NCBI GenBank assembly: GCA_947495055.1
Contig: CANLXO010000011.1
Location: 48,187-112,186 of the forward strand
Length of the DNA: 64,000 nt
Source of the DNA: an uncultured Psychrobacter sp.
Lineage (GTDB): Bacteria > Pseudomonadota > Gammaproteobacteria > Pseudomonadales > Moraxellaceae
Direction of reading: 5' to 3'
Of the stretch, positions 47,501-55,007 are shown one piece after another (positions within the stretch are counted from its first letter, which is position 1; the number at the start of each line of letters is the position of its first letter). The translations under genes and the position numbers were made by a program. The notes beneath the pieces were generated by a model. It made no database searches and was not told the DNA's origin. It saw nothing but the letters and a program-made list of their open reading frames with translations.

Positions 47501-47791
47501 GCCAAGCTACCTGATAGATTCAAAATTCCAACACCAGTAGGCGACTACAACCCTGATTGGGCCATTGCATTTAACGAAGGTAAAGTGCGTCATATCTACT
47601 TTGTGGCTGAAACTAAAGGATCGATGATAGATGCTGACTTGCGTGAAAAAGAAAAGTATCGCATAGAGAGCGCCAAGCGATTCTTTTATGCATTGAATTC
47701 AAAAGCTAGTGAAAGTAGCAGTCTTGAGGATCAAGCTGTAAAATACGATGTGATTGATAGCTTTGATGAACTGTTAAAGTTGGTTGGCTAG
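44543..47791 (+). CDS. Type III restriction endonuclease subunit (Res)
   Basis: This 1082-residue helicase-nuclease cleaves DNA together with Mod. Walker A GTGKT lies at 134-138 and DEPQ at 257-260; SATHK and the later LREGWDNPNVF plus SRRQEVGRGLRL are helicase motifs. A C-terminal PD-(D/E)XK nuclease is visible as NPDWAI (Asp 1005) and ETK (Glu 1023, Lys 1025). No frameshift is visible, so the enzyme looks intact. It ends the four-gene operon, and a strong terminator separates it from the convergent LRAT-vWA gene. Confidence 0.93.
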   Translation: MEIKFKELQYQLDAVNAVADCFKGQPKEVAQRYTIDQGKQKLSVKPMGESLPLFSEDELASTEQSSLFDELHIGYANAPINDLSAVLQNIQSVQASQGLRQSNELVTDDTSTKGGKGQNLTTSPINLNIEMETGTGKTYCYIRSMMELNKRYGWSKFIIVVPSIAIREGVAKTFEMTADHFQEIYGKKPRSFVYNSDQLHELETFSSDASVNVMIINIQAFNSRSKSNRRIYDELDDFGSRRPIDVIRRNRPIVIIDEPQKLGSENALKSLAEFDPLFIMRYSATHKRDYNLVYRLDALDAYNQKLVKKITVKGVEVKGLSGAHSYLYLQDIEVSSSDPTAKLDIEEKTKSGVKRRIRRVKKGDDLYALSKQAEQYKDRYVVAEIDARDQSLTFTNGIKIHVGQALGQIDETLMRTIQIRETIRAHLEKERVLFNQGLKVLSLFFIDEVAKYRQYDDEGNRIDGEYAQIFVEQYNQIVEDMIGLNIDNDPYIDYLRNIDADHTHNGYFSVDKKSQQMIDPKTKKFDDEELGGKVNLADDIDAYDLILKDKETLLSFPEPHDSEETRHKKNVRFIFSHSALREGWDNPNVFVICTLKHSENTISRRQEVGRGLRLAVRSDGMRMDANHLSKGDIHLINNLTVVTNESYTDFVTNLQKELAAALSSRPTKATKDYFYNKVLTLEDGSKHEVSEREADMIVHYLIKNDYIDFDKHITDSYHEAINNDSLAPLPELLEPYSDQIIKLIGGIFDPKALEGMTENDNKTTHNPINENNLKKKEFLELWNRINRKAVFEIQIDSDKLIRQSIAAIEAAAKKRNNNFVETLSYKLAESTQRDTISHEELIDKQSFSNPTTSTESANTSIRSQVKYDLIGSLSEQTDLTRRSIVAILKGINNAIFTQFKNNPEAFIREVARLINEARIRMVIQGLTYYTTDQTYPLNEVFVSNQKIPSDSLKVDRHVFDYVATDSSIEKRFAQELEGAVDDVAVYAKLPDRFKIPTPVGDYNPDWAIAFNEGKVRHIYFVAETKGSMIDADLREKEKYRIESAKRFFYALNSKASESSSLEDQAVKYDVIDSFDELLKLVG

Positions 47792-47804
47792 ATTAGCATA
47801 TATG

Positions 47805-47844
47805 AAAGCCGCTAAGCCTTATCGTTTGGGCTTAGCGGCTTTTT
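47805..47844. terminator. Bidirectional terminator between Res and LRAT-vWA genes
   Basis: AAAGCCGCTAAGCC and GGCTTAGCGGCTTT form a perfect 14-bp stem with a 10-nt loop, followed by TTT on the plus strand. On the minus strand the tail is weaker. Confidence 0.85.
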
Positions 47845-47945
47845 ACCATTTTTAAATTTTCTTAGCTGAGTTGGTTAATATTGGAGTTTGTATGGCAACA
47901 ATATAGAGAGATAAAGCAGATCCTTATTTTAGCTAACGGACTATA

Positions 47946-49592
47946 TTACATATTTGCATCCAACACTATAACCTCATCACTAAACGCATCTTTGCTCGCG
48001 CGACCAGCGCATAAGACAGTATAAATACTACAATCAAGCGCTGACTTACTTTTTATTAATTGCTGCTTAAAGCTGCCTGATATTTGACATAGACCATCAG
48101 TAATCATCAAAATATCTGCTTTTACATAGTCATCTGAACTTTTTATAATCTCTAGCGCACGAGATAAAGGAGTCTCAAAATCAGTGCCGCCGTTAAAACC
48201 AGATTGTAAAAAAACCAATAGCTCGGCGATGTTCTGATTATCACTCATTGCAAATTCAGAGAGCTGTCCTTGACTGCCAAACAATAAAACATGCAAGGAG
48301 CGCTTTTCTGTTTTTAATATATTAGCGACGGCTATTAGTAACGCTTTTGCGTATAGCAGTGGCTCACCATGCATACTACCTGATGTATCTAGACAGGCAA
48401 CGACAGGTCCTGTACTCTTTTTTTGGCGCTCTGTGGTCTCACCATCGATAAGTTCTGTACCACTAAGCTCATAAGTGATTAACTGCTTTTCAAGCATTCG
48501 TGAGTAGAACAGATATTCAAGCGTTTCATCTTCTAGGTTGACCAGCTCAGTTGGTAATAGGCGCAATAGATCATCACTAAGATGTGTACCATGCACCTCG
48601 CTTTTACTCATTGCAGGTATTTTACTCTGCTTTTTCTTCTCCTCAGAGATATGATTGCGACCTAACTTTTTTACCAATTCTTTGATTTGTTGACTGTCTT
48701 TTAATATTTGGCTAATTTTACTGCTATCTACTTTGACTTTTTTTAGCTGAGCGTAACTAAAGTCTGCCCCTGGACATAGTGCGATAAGATTTTTATGTTG
48801 TTCATAGGTGTCTGCAATATCACTCATTAATACTTTATGATCAACAAGTTTTTTGATGATAGGTTTTGGCAGTCCTTCATCTGATATTTCATCTAAATAT
48901 GCTTGCGTTTGTATGTGTTGCTGCTTTATAGTCTCGATAGATTCAGGCGTCAATGTCAGGTTTTCAAAATAATCACGATGCGCTTGCCAGTCTGGTTCAG
49001 GCTCATTTCGAGCGTCATTATCCCAATCCCACAGTAGCCACTTATTAGCCCCTAGTTTTTTATTTGCAGCATTTTTTAGCGCTCTTAATGTCGGCTCCCA
49101 AGTCTCTGACGGCAGCATTTTCATAATTATATCTGAGACTGATGTGTCCGTAGCATTTGAGACTTTTTGATTGACGCATTTGGTTGAGAATTGATGGCAG
49201 TTTTTTAGAATTAAGTTGTAATAGTACTCTTGCCCAAGACAGTTATAGGCAGCGCTGGCAACGCTGGTATCGCCAACGCTGTGACTGTGCTTATCGCATG
49301 ACACGTAAATCTTTTTGCCAAGTTTGCTTTTACTGGTAAATTCCTCGGGGTCATTAAGTAGTACGGTGCTTTGGGTAAATCTATCGACTACTATATTTGC
49401 AATTTTGCCTTCGTCAATGTAGATACCAGAGTGCTCTACGGCAACCCATAAATCGCTATATACTACACTACCTGCGATAGGCTCTACTTTTGGGCGCAAC
49501 GTGCTGTCAATAAAATACTTAAAGGCTTTTATACCGACTGGTACTGTAGCGTTTAAAACCCCTTTGGCTTTATCGAGAAGTTGAATTAACAT
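47946..49592 (-). CDS. LRAT-like papain-fold and vWA domain fusion protein
   Basis: This protein has 548 residues from ATG at 49592, chosen because AGGGA lies 8 bp upstream; a TTG at 49613 would overlap the MoxR stop. The N-terminal domain looks like the LRAT/NlpC-P60 fold: histidine in AVEHSGIYID (His 54) and the paired NCHQF (Cys 132), matching the LRAT His and NC motifs. A helical middle region follows. The C-terminal vWA domain has the metal site DTSGSM (from residue 402), then GGTDFETP and MITDG. MoxR-vWA pairs act as chaperone-like complexes. Here the papain-like domain could be an acyltransferase or protease effector, which is an inference. Confidence 0.8.
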   Translation of the reverse strand: MLIQLLDKAKGVLNATVPVGIKAFKYFIDSTLRPKVEPIAGSVVYSDLWVAVEHSGIYIDEGKIANIVVDRFTQSTVLLNDPEEFTSKSKLGKKIYVSCDKHSHSVGDTSVASAAYNCLGQEYYYNLILKNCHQFSTKCVNQKVSNATDTSVSDIIMKMLPSETWEPTLRALKNAANKKLGANKWLLWDWDNDARNEPEPDWQAHRDYFENLTLTPESIETIKQQHIQTQAYLDEISDEGLPKPIIKKLVDHKVLMSDIADTYEQHKNLIALCPGADFSYAQLKKVKVDSSKISQILKDSQQIKELVKKLGRNHISEEKKKQSKIPAMSKSEVHGTHLSDDLLRLLPTELVNLEDETLEYLFYSRMLEKQLITYELSGTELIDGETTERQKKSTGPVVACLDTSGSMHGEPLLYAKALLIAVANILKTEKRSLHVLLFGSQGQLSEFAMSDNQNIAELLVFLQSGFNGGTDFETPLSRALEIIKSSDDYVKADILMITDGLCQISGSFKQQLIKSKSALDCSIYTVLCAGRASKDAFSDEVIVLDANM

Positions 49593-49603
49593 CAGCACAT
49601 TCC

Positions 49604-51943
49604 CTATAACCAAATATTGTGTCTGATTTGCTGATTTAGTAGGTCTTCAGTATAAGCTTTATGGGTTTTCTTTATTCGGCGAGTTTTGTTAGATTGTTTT
49701 TTTAAATTTAATATAGGGGCACCTTGTTTTTCATCCCATTGCCATATGTCATCAAAATCCCAATCTAACGTATTTTTAAAATAATTTTTAGTTAGTCTTG
49801 CTTTATCCATAAGCCTGCCGTTATCGCCATTGTTACTATCAACAACTAACTCTTGTTTGGGGGCGGTCGTGATATTGTTTTTTAATACGGAACTATCAAT
49901 ATAATTCGCTATATCATACCCCTTAAAAGCATAACTACTATCAAATTCAAAATCGCCTACGACACAACCTGTAATTTGAGAGTTAAAACATCCAGACGCT
50001 ATACCTGACCAAACCATTGAATCACTACTATCTGTCCTAATAATAATTTCTTTTTTATTATTTTCTGTTACCACTAAGGTATTACTCACTTGACTGTTTT
50101 CAAGATGAGAAGCTACTAATCCTGTATTATAGAACACATTATCGTAGCAAGCTTCAGTTCTATTATCTCTTCGTAACTTAATTCCGAGTAACTCTTTAGG
50201 CAATCCCCATTGATAAGCTCTGTTTTCTCTAGAAATGCTTTCATTCTCTACATCTTTTACAAGTACTAAGCAATTATCGATATGACTATTGACTGCTGTT
50301 TTTCCTATTAATGCACCTGAGGACTGGCATTGACTAATATTGCAACCCTCTATATCTATAGCAATACTTATATACGCTTTACATCTTTTGAACTTACTAT
50401 TTTTAGCAGAGTCAGAAAGCACAGAGGTGGTCTGACAATCAAGCAACTCGCTATCAGTTAAGTTTTTTATAAAAAAGTAATTGTAAAGCCTAGTATTTAT
50501 CCAAACCTCAATATTATTGGCGCAATTGATTATTTTAGTATCACTAGCACTTTCACAAAGGCATAAGTCTTTTAATTTGATATTGAGCAAGTTCGAATCA
50601 CTTTGAACTGATTTAAATAAGTATTTAATTTCACTATCTTTATTCTTATGTCCCATTTGCATTCTAATAAGTGATTCAATACTAACATTAGCACTTTTAT
50701 CTTCTCTCTTCTTATATTTAATAGCATGACCACCACCATCATAAGTACCAATGAAGTGTATGTCAGGCCAAGTATTTATCGCGGTGCAGTCAATATCTGC
50801 TATTTGCTTAAAGTAATAGCCCTGCTGCCCAACGTCTTTACGTTCAAGACCTAATAAATCCTCACAGTTTTCAATAATGATAGGGTCGTGCTCTGTGCCA
50901 CTGCCCTTGTAGCCTTTTATGATCCTAGTTTCAGCTGATTCATTAAGCGGTGCTGCTTGCGTATGCGTACTATCAACTTTGGCGTCTTTAATGTCATTAT
51001 CAGCTATCACATTGACCATACTGCTATTTTTCTTGAGTATGTCAAAGATTAAGTCAAATACCGCGTCTTTATTATCGGGATGATTCCATAAGCTGTCTTT
51101 GAGTAGTACGATATCAGATAGATTAATCTCATTGCGACCATTACTGGCGGCAGAGATGCGAAGAAGTTTGATAAGCTTTACCAAACGTCTGTCTGATAAC
51201 TCCTCTCTACGATCTTCTGCAAAGACTTTTCGATGCTTGAGCCAAATGTCTTTAATGATTTTGACCATTTGGTCTGATATCATTACTTTTTCACTACGCA
51301 CTGCCAGCTCATTGATCTCTTTTATGTCGATACTTGTCTGAGTATTCTTATGGTTTGCTCCCAACTCAAACAATGCACCGATATCTTTCGGCTGCACATA
51401 GTCAACAAACTTTCTAATTAAAAATCGATCATACAGCGCATCTAGCTCTTCTTGACCAGTCGGCAGTTCATTGGAAGCGGCGATAATGGCTTGTAATGGC
51501 ACCGCGCTTAGTGTCGCTCCATTGTGATACTGGCGTTCGTTCAATATGGTTAATAGCGCATTGAGGATAGAAGAGCTGGCTTTAAATATCTCATCAAGAA
51601 AAGCAACTTTTACAGTAGGTAAATAGCCTGTGGTGTTGCGCTTAAAGTTGTCTTTTTTAAGCTCAGATATGGATAATGGGCCAAATATCTCTTCAGGCGT
51701 CGAAAATTTGGTTAATAGATATTCAAAATAAACGGTATCGCTTTCATTCTCATCTGATGATTCAAGGCAACCTGCGACGCGGCGCGCCAATAAGCTTTTT
51801 GCAGTACCTGGCGGTCCTACTAATAATAAATTCTCACCTGCCAGCAAGGTTAGTAAGGCTGCTTTAATTTCATCTCTACGCCCTACTAGCTCGGCGTTTA
51901 AGCTGTCCTGTACTGCGATTATCTTATTTTTTAGATCAGTCAT
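49604..51943 (-). CDS. MoxR-type AAA+ ATPase with long C-terminal repeat region
   Basis: This 779-residue protein has an N-terminal MoxR/RavA-like AAA+ ATPase: Walker A GPPGTAKS (43-50), Walker B FLDEIFK (115-121), sensor region AASNELP, and a lid to about 290. After a linker, GTEHDPIIIENCEDL at about residue 340 resembles the opening of GLUG/beta-solenoid regions. About 400 residues of short N- and S-rich strand-like repeats follow (NSQVSNTLVV, NSQITGCVVG). The extreme C-terminus is basic. The downstream LRAT-vWA gene starts 11 bp after its stop, so the two are one transcript. The repeat region could sense a ligand or phage structure; that is inference. Confidence 0.83.
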   Translation of the reverse strand: MTDLKNKIIAVQDSLNAELVGRRDEIKAALLTLLAGENLLLVGPPGTAKSLLARRVAGCLESSDENESDTVYFEYLLTKFSTPEEIFGPLSISELKKDNFKRNTTGYLPTVKVAFLDEIFKASSSILNALLTILNERQYHNGATLSAVPLQAIIAASNELPTGQEELDALYDRFLIRKFVDYVQPKDIGALFELGANHKNTQTSIDIKEINELAVRSEKVMISDQMVKIIKDIWLKHRKVFAEDRREELSDRRLVKLIKLLRISAASNGRNEINLSDIVLLKDSLWNHPDNKDAVFDLIFDILKKNSSMVNVIADNDIKDAKVDSTHTQAAPLNESAETRIIKGYKGSGTEHDPIIIENCEDLLGLERKDVGQQGYYFKQIADIDCTAINTWPDIHFIGTYDGGGHAIKYKKREDKSANVSIESLIRMQMGHKNKDSEIKYLFKSVQSDSNLLNIKLKDLCLCESASDTKIINCANNIEVWINTRLYNYFFIKNLTDSELLDCQTTSVLSDSAKNSKFKRCKAYISIAIDIEGCNISQCQSSGALIGKTAVNSHIDNCLVLVKDVENESISRENRAYQWGLPKELLGIKLRRDNRTEACYDNVFYNTGLVASHLENSQVSNTLVVTENNKKEIIIRTDSSDSMVWSGIASGCFNSQITGCVVGDFEFDSSYAFKGYDIANYIDSSVLKNNITTAPKQELVVDSNNGDNGRLMDKARLTKNYFKNTLDWDFDDIWQWDEKQGAPILNLKKQSNKTRRIKKTHKAYTEDLLNQQIRHNIWL

Positions 51944-51976
51944 TTAATTGCCTATCAATTTGATTAATGGATACTT

Positions 51977-51996
51977 TTTTATCTTTGAAGATAAAA
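51977..51996. promoter_or_regulatory. Palindromic operator candidate before the MoxR gene
   Basis: TTTTATCTT-TG-AAGATAAAA has perfect 9-bp arms. It lies 34 bp upstream of the MoxR start codon. Confidence 0.45.
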
Positions 51997-52024
51997 TAAC
52001 TTATATTGGGATTCTTTTTTTATA

Positions 52025-52151
52025 CGTGACAACGTGACATGATAATAAGCTCGTAACTTTTAGCAGATTATAAGCTATCAAGGGTTCTTAAAAAGTCACG
52101 GGTATAAAACGCCTATCAGCCATACAGGACAAGGTTTGTCACGGTGTCACG
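52025..52151. repeat. Cluster of CGTGACA repeats in inverted pairs
   Basis: CGTGACAACGTGACA (52025-52039) matches the complement of TGTCACGGTGTCACG (52137-52151) at 14 of 15 positions. Each is itself a tandem of an 8-bp unit. A fifth GTCACG lies at 52095-52100. Confidence 0.7.
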
Positions 52152-52329
52152 CTAAAAACCATATATATTTATCCCTATTTTTCACTCGACTATCTACAGA
52201 TTTTTCATTACTAATTTTATTAAGGTTTGGTTTCACCCATCTAGCATTATGATATTTTCACTTGAAGCAAAACTGTTCCGATGAGCTACAATTGCTGCAC
52301 AATATTCCATAAAACAAGCAAAAAAACAA

Positions 52330-52365
52330 TACCAAAAAAAAATAAGCCACTTGCAGTGGCTTATT
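52330..52365 (-). terminator. Terminator of the AlpA-like gene
   Basis: AATAAGCCACT and AGTGGCTTATT form a perfect 11-bp stem, followed on the minus strand by a T9 tract. Confidence 0.88.
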
Positions 52366-52375
52366 ATACGACTAT

Positions 52376-52627
52376 TCAATGAACCCTTGCCTCAATCTTA
52401 CTATTAATCCACTCCGCGATCTCACTCGCCACCCACACTACCCTAGATTGAGTAACCTGTACTTTCTTAGGGAAAGTGGGATCATAGCGATCAGAGCTTT
52501 CATTGATCATCTCATAAATCGTTGAGCGACTCAGCCCTGTATAATGAATCACATCCTTAATGCTAAGCAGCTGCGGAATATGATTGCATTGCTCAATGAC
52601 TGGTTGTGTTGCATTTGAATTTTCCAT
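52376..52627 (-). CDS. AlpA-family helix-turn-helix regulator / excisionase-like protein
   Basis: This 83-residue MerR-like winged-helix protein of the AlpA group has LLSIKDVIHYTGLSRSTIYEMI as the DNA-binding helix-turn-helix, then FPKKVQVTQSRVVWVASEIAEWI, the usual AlpA ending. AlpA-type proteins control integrase or early genes of P4-like elements and can act as excisionases. GGAGAT lies upstream of ATG at 52627; a longer frame from 52660 lacks support. It has its own terminator. Confidence 0.88.
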   Translation of the reverse strand: MENSNATQPVIEQCNHIPQLLSIKDVIHYTGLSRSTIYEMINESSDRYDPTFPKKVQVTQSRVVWVASEIAEWINSKIEARVH

Positions 52628-52727
52628 GATTATCTCCTTGTAAGTGAATGAGAGCATCACCTCTCATATACTTACCGAGTCCCATATTTTTTTATGGCGT
52701 CCCATACTGACCGCGCGTATTATCCAT

Positions 52728-52760
52728 AAAAAAAGGAGCTGATTGATCAGCTCCTTTTTT
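52728..52760 (-). terminator. Terminator after the directionality-factor-like gene
   Basis: AAAAAAGGAGCTGAT and ATCAGCTCCTTTTTT form a 15-bp perfect stem. The minus-strand tail is TTTTTTTATG. Confidence 0.88.
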
Positions 52761-52776
52761 ATGCGGCATATTTGCT

Positions 52777-53664
52777 TTAGCTCACCGCCGTCACACTCTG
52801 ACGTAGCCCTTGCGCAATACTGCGTGTGTTTGGCTGTGGCTGACTGGCTGTTTGATTGCTGTCATCTTGTGGATAAAACTCTTCCACCACATCAGACATC
52901 TCATCGCCATCAACTTCAAAGCACGAATTGGCATAGCCAAGCGTGGCAGCTTGCTCCAACGCTGCTTGATCAAAGCCGTGCTCGCTAAGATCAGTATCAA
53001 TCGCCTTAGCTTGCTGTACCGCATCTTTGAGCGTCACCCCATCACGCAAGGTTAAATCCACAAAGTAAATCGGCGTACGATAGCTCTGTGTGGTGCTTTT
53101 GCCTCTAAGCGTTAATTGCAGGGGTAAGCAGGACAGCTTATTGCCTGATACCGCAGCAAAGTAGCTCAGCCGTGCTGCAAGCGTACGAATACTATTAAAG
53201 CCAGTAGTTCGAAAGATAAACGTACCTAGCTCATCGTCTTCTGACAGATTAACGTACAGTCTGCCATAAGGCTTACAAGCGCCGCCTTGTGCTAGCGGAC
53301 AGCGATCAGGCGATGGACAAGGCAGTTGCTCAACGCCATTATTGGTACGACGCTGACAGTGTTCACCATCGCCCACGCATAACGGACGACCTGTTTGCCG
53401 ATCGAATAACGTGTACTGAGCTCGTAAATTAAGATCAGGATCATTGAACAGCATGCGTACGGGTATTTGTCTGAGCTTACCCTCGCTACGTGCGCGGAGC
53501 TTTTTATCGAGGGGATGATTGACCCAGCCATCTTTATTTTGCACTTGGCTGGTAATGGTGAATTGATCGTCTTTAGCTGGTAGACGCTTGCCGTCCTTTT
53601 GGATGACGCGACCAATGCTGATACGACCAAGTACGGGCGGTGTAATCGTTAGACCTTTAATCAT
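52777..53664 (-). CDS. Cys-rich protein, recombination-directionality-factor-like
   Basis: This 295-residue protein is of a kind often annotated as hydrolase or metal-binding protein in islands and related to phage recombination directionality factors. The N-terminus KGLTITPPVLGRISIGRV and the Cys-rich central block (CVGDGEHCQRRTN, then CPSPDRCPLAQGGAC) suggest a zinc-binding fold. The C-terminal tail is Gln- and Ser-rich. AAGGAAT precedes the ATG. It sits between the YqaJ and AlpA genes, so a role in excision or in recombination of the element is plausible but unproven. Confidence 0.68.
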   Translation of the reverse strand: MIKGLTITPPVLGRISIGRVIQKDGKRLPAKDDQFTITSQVQNKDGWVNHPLDKKLRARSEGKLRQIPVRMLFNDPDLNLRAQYTLFDRQTGRPLCVGDGEHCQRRTNNGVEQLPCPSPDRCPLAQGGACKPYGRLYVNLSEDDELGTFIFRTTGFNSIRTLAARLSYFAAVSGNKLSCLPLQLTLRGKSTTQSYRTPIYFVDLTLRDGVTLKDAVQQAKAIDTDLSEHGFDQAALEQAATLGYANSCFEVDGDEMSDVVEEFYPQDDSNQTASQPQPNTRSIAQGLRQSVTAVS

Positions 53665-53706
53665 TGTGGTATTCCTTATTTGTTTAATGAATTGAATAAA
53701 TCGACA

Positions 53707-53737
53707 TAAAAAAGCCCACCTATCACAGGTGGGCTTT
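53707..53737 (-). terminator. Terminator after the YqaJ gene
   Basis: AAAGCCCACCT and AGGTGGGCTTT form an 11-bp stem. The minus-strand tail is TTTTTTATG. Confidence 0.85.
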
Positions 53738-53769
53738 ATGCGTTTGTTAATGAATTTAGCTGTCTTGGT

Positions 53770-54897
53770 TTAATTATCATTTAAGATGACGAAGCGACGA
53801 CTGCCTTGACGGGTTTTACTAAATTTATCCATCAGCTCAGGATGGGCTTTAGTGACGGCTTTACTGTCTAAGCTCACACTATCCTTAGAGCGCTTCCATG
53901 AGATTGCGCCTTTGTCAAAGACCGCTACTTCATTGTCTTTGATTAAGCTTTGCAGTTGATGTTTGATCTGGTCATGCTGCTTTTGTAGCTCACTCAGTGA
54001 GTCACGGTGACTCAGTAACTTAGTGAATAGCTTATTAGCCCCAGCGTCTTCGCTGAAATCGATTTTACTGGCAGGCTCAGGCTTAGGGTAAAGCTGCTTT
54101 AAGGCGCGCGCCGCTGACTCAGAATGATCGGGCGTTGGCGGTGTATCCGTTTCTACGTATTGCCAGAACAGACGCTCATGCCACAGAATGCTATTGATCA
54201 GTTGCTCATCGCGCTCAACCTTGTAGATCTTCGCTTCGTGTCCGCAGAGTAGGACACAAATATGCGCGGCTTGTTTGCCTGTGACTGCCAGTTGATGCTG
54301 TACTTGGCAAGTGACGTATAACGGTACGCCATGCTTCCACAGCTTAGCCCCATGTTCCCCAGCGGTTTTGCATTCTAAAATCTGCACTTCATCGCTACCA
54401 GTGATGGCGTAATCCAAGTTCGCTAACATAAAATGCTGCTCAGGATCAGGGTGCTGCAAGATGGCGTTGACGCGACGAACCTTATTGCCAGTCTGTTCTT
54501 GATAGTATTTCGCCACCATAGGCTCTAAGGTGTTGCCCCAATACAGCGGTGAGTACCCTTCGATGCTCTCATCAATGTTTGAGGTCATACGCCCTGTTTT
54601 AATCATCCACAGCTCCAGCATCGATAGATAAGGATGAATACCACACGCAGCAGCAGCGTCACTACTACCAATGCCTTGCTTGCGAATCTCAAGCCATTTG
54701 TCATGGCTGAGATTTTTGGTGCTGACCAGACGTTTTGCTGTAGTTTTGACGACCTTGTCTTTCTTAGTGGTGTTTTTCTCGGTTGGCTGAATTTTCTTAG
54801 CGTTAATTTTAGCAGTCGGTTTGGTGTGTCTAGCTTGCAATGCTTTACGCTTACGACGTCTCGCTTGAGCGGTGTTGTTTAAAGCGATGGTTTCCAT
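53770..54897 (-). CDS. YqaJ-family viral recombinase / exonuclease
   Basis: This 375-residue lambda-exonuclease-like nuclease should resect DNA for single-strand annealing recombination. A basic, Lys-rich N-terminal tail of about 60 residues precedes the nuclease domain: WLEIRKQGIGSSDAAAACGIHPY, LYWGNTLEPMVAKYY, then the catalytic region with ANLDYAI and ILECKTAG (Glu and Lys of the active site). A C-terminal coiled coil spans about 295-330. A matching annealing protein is not recognised nearby, but the adjacent genes are typical island companions. Confidence 0.88.
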   Translation of the reverse strand: METIALNNTAQARRRKRKALQARHTKPTAKINAKKIQPTEKNTTKKDKVVKTTAKRLVSTKNLSHDKWLEIRKQGIGSSDAAAACGIHPYLSMLELWMIKTGRMTSNIDESIEGYSPLYWGNTLEPMVAKYYQEQTGNKVRRVNAILQHPDPEQHFMLANLDYAITGSDEVQILECKTAGEHGAKLWKHGVPLYVTCQVQHQLAVTGKQAAHICVLLCGHEAKIYKVERDEQLINSILWHERLFWQYVETDTPPTPDHSESAARALKQLYPKPEPASKIDFSEDAGANKLFTKLLSHRDSLSELQKQHDQIKHQLQSLIKDNEVAVFDKGAISWKRSKDSVSLDSKAVTKAHPELMDKFSKTRQGSRRFVILNDN

Positions 54898-54950
54898 GAT
54901 AGATTCCTTATAAATGGGGTAGTGAATGTGATTGGTTGAATAATCGGCAT

Positions 54951-54977
54951 AAAAAAACCACGCCCTAAGACGTGGTT
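54951..54977 (-). terminator. Terminator after the DUF932 gene
   Basis: AACCACG and CGTGGTT pair. The minus-strand tail is TTTTTTTATG, and it lies 30 bp after the stop. Confidence 0.72.
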
Positions 54978-55007
54978 ATTGTTGGTGTCATAAAATAACT
55001 AAGACCG

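Larger units (their letters stand above)
51944..52340. other. Regulatory spacer upstream of the MoxR operon
   Basis: This roughly 400-bp AT-rich stretch has no gene. It contains a 20-bp palindrome (51977-51996) close to the MoxR start and a cluster of five GTCACG/CGTGAC motifs (52025-52151). It is the likely promoter and operator region of the MoxR pair, or a replication or recombination site of the element. Confidence 0.55.
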
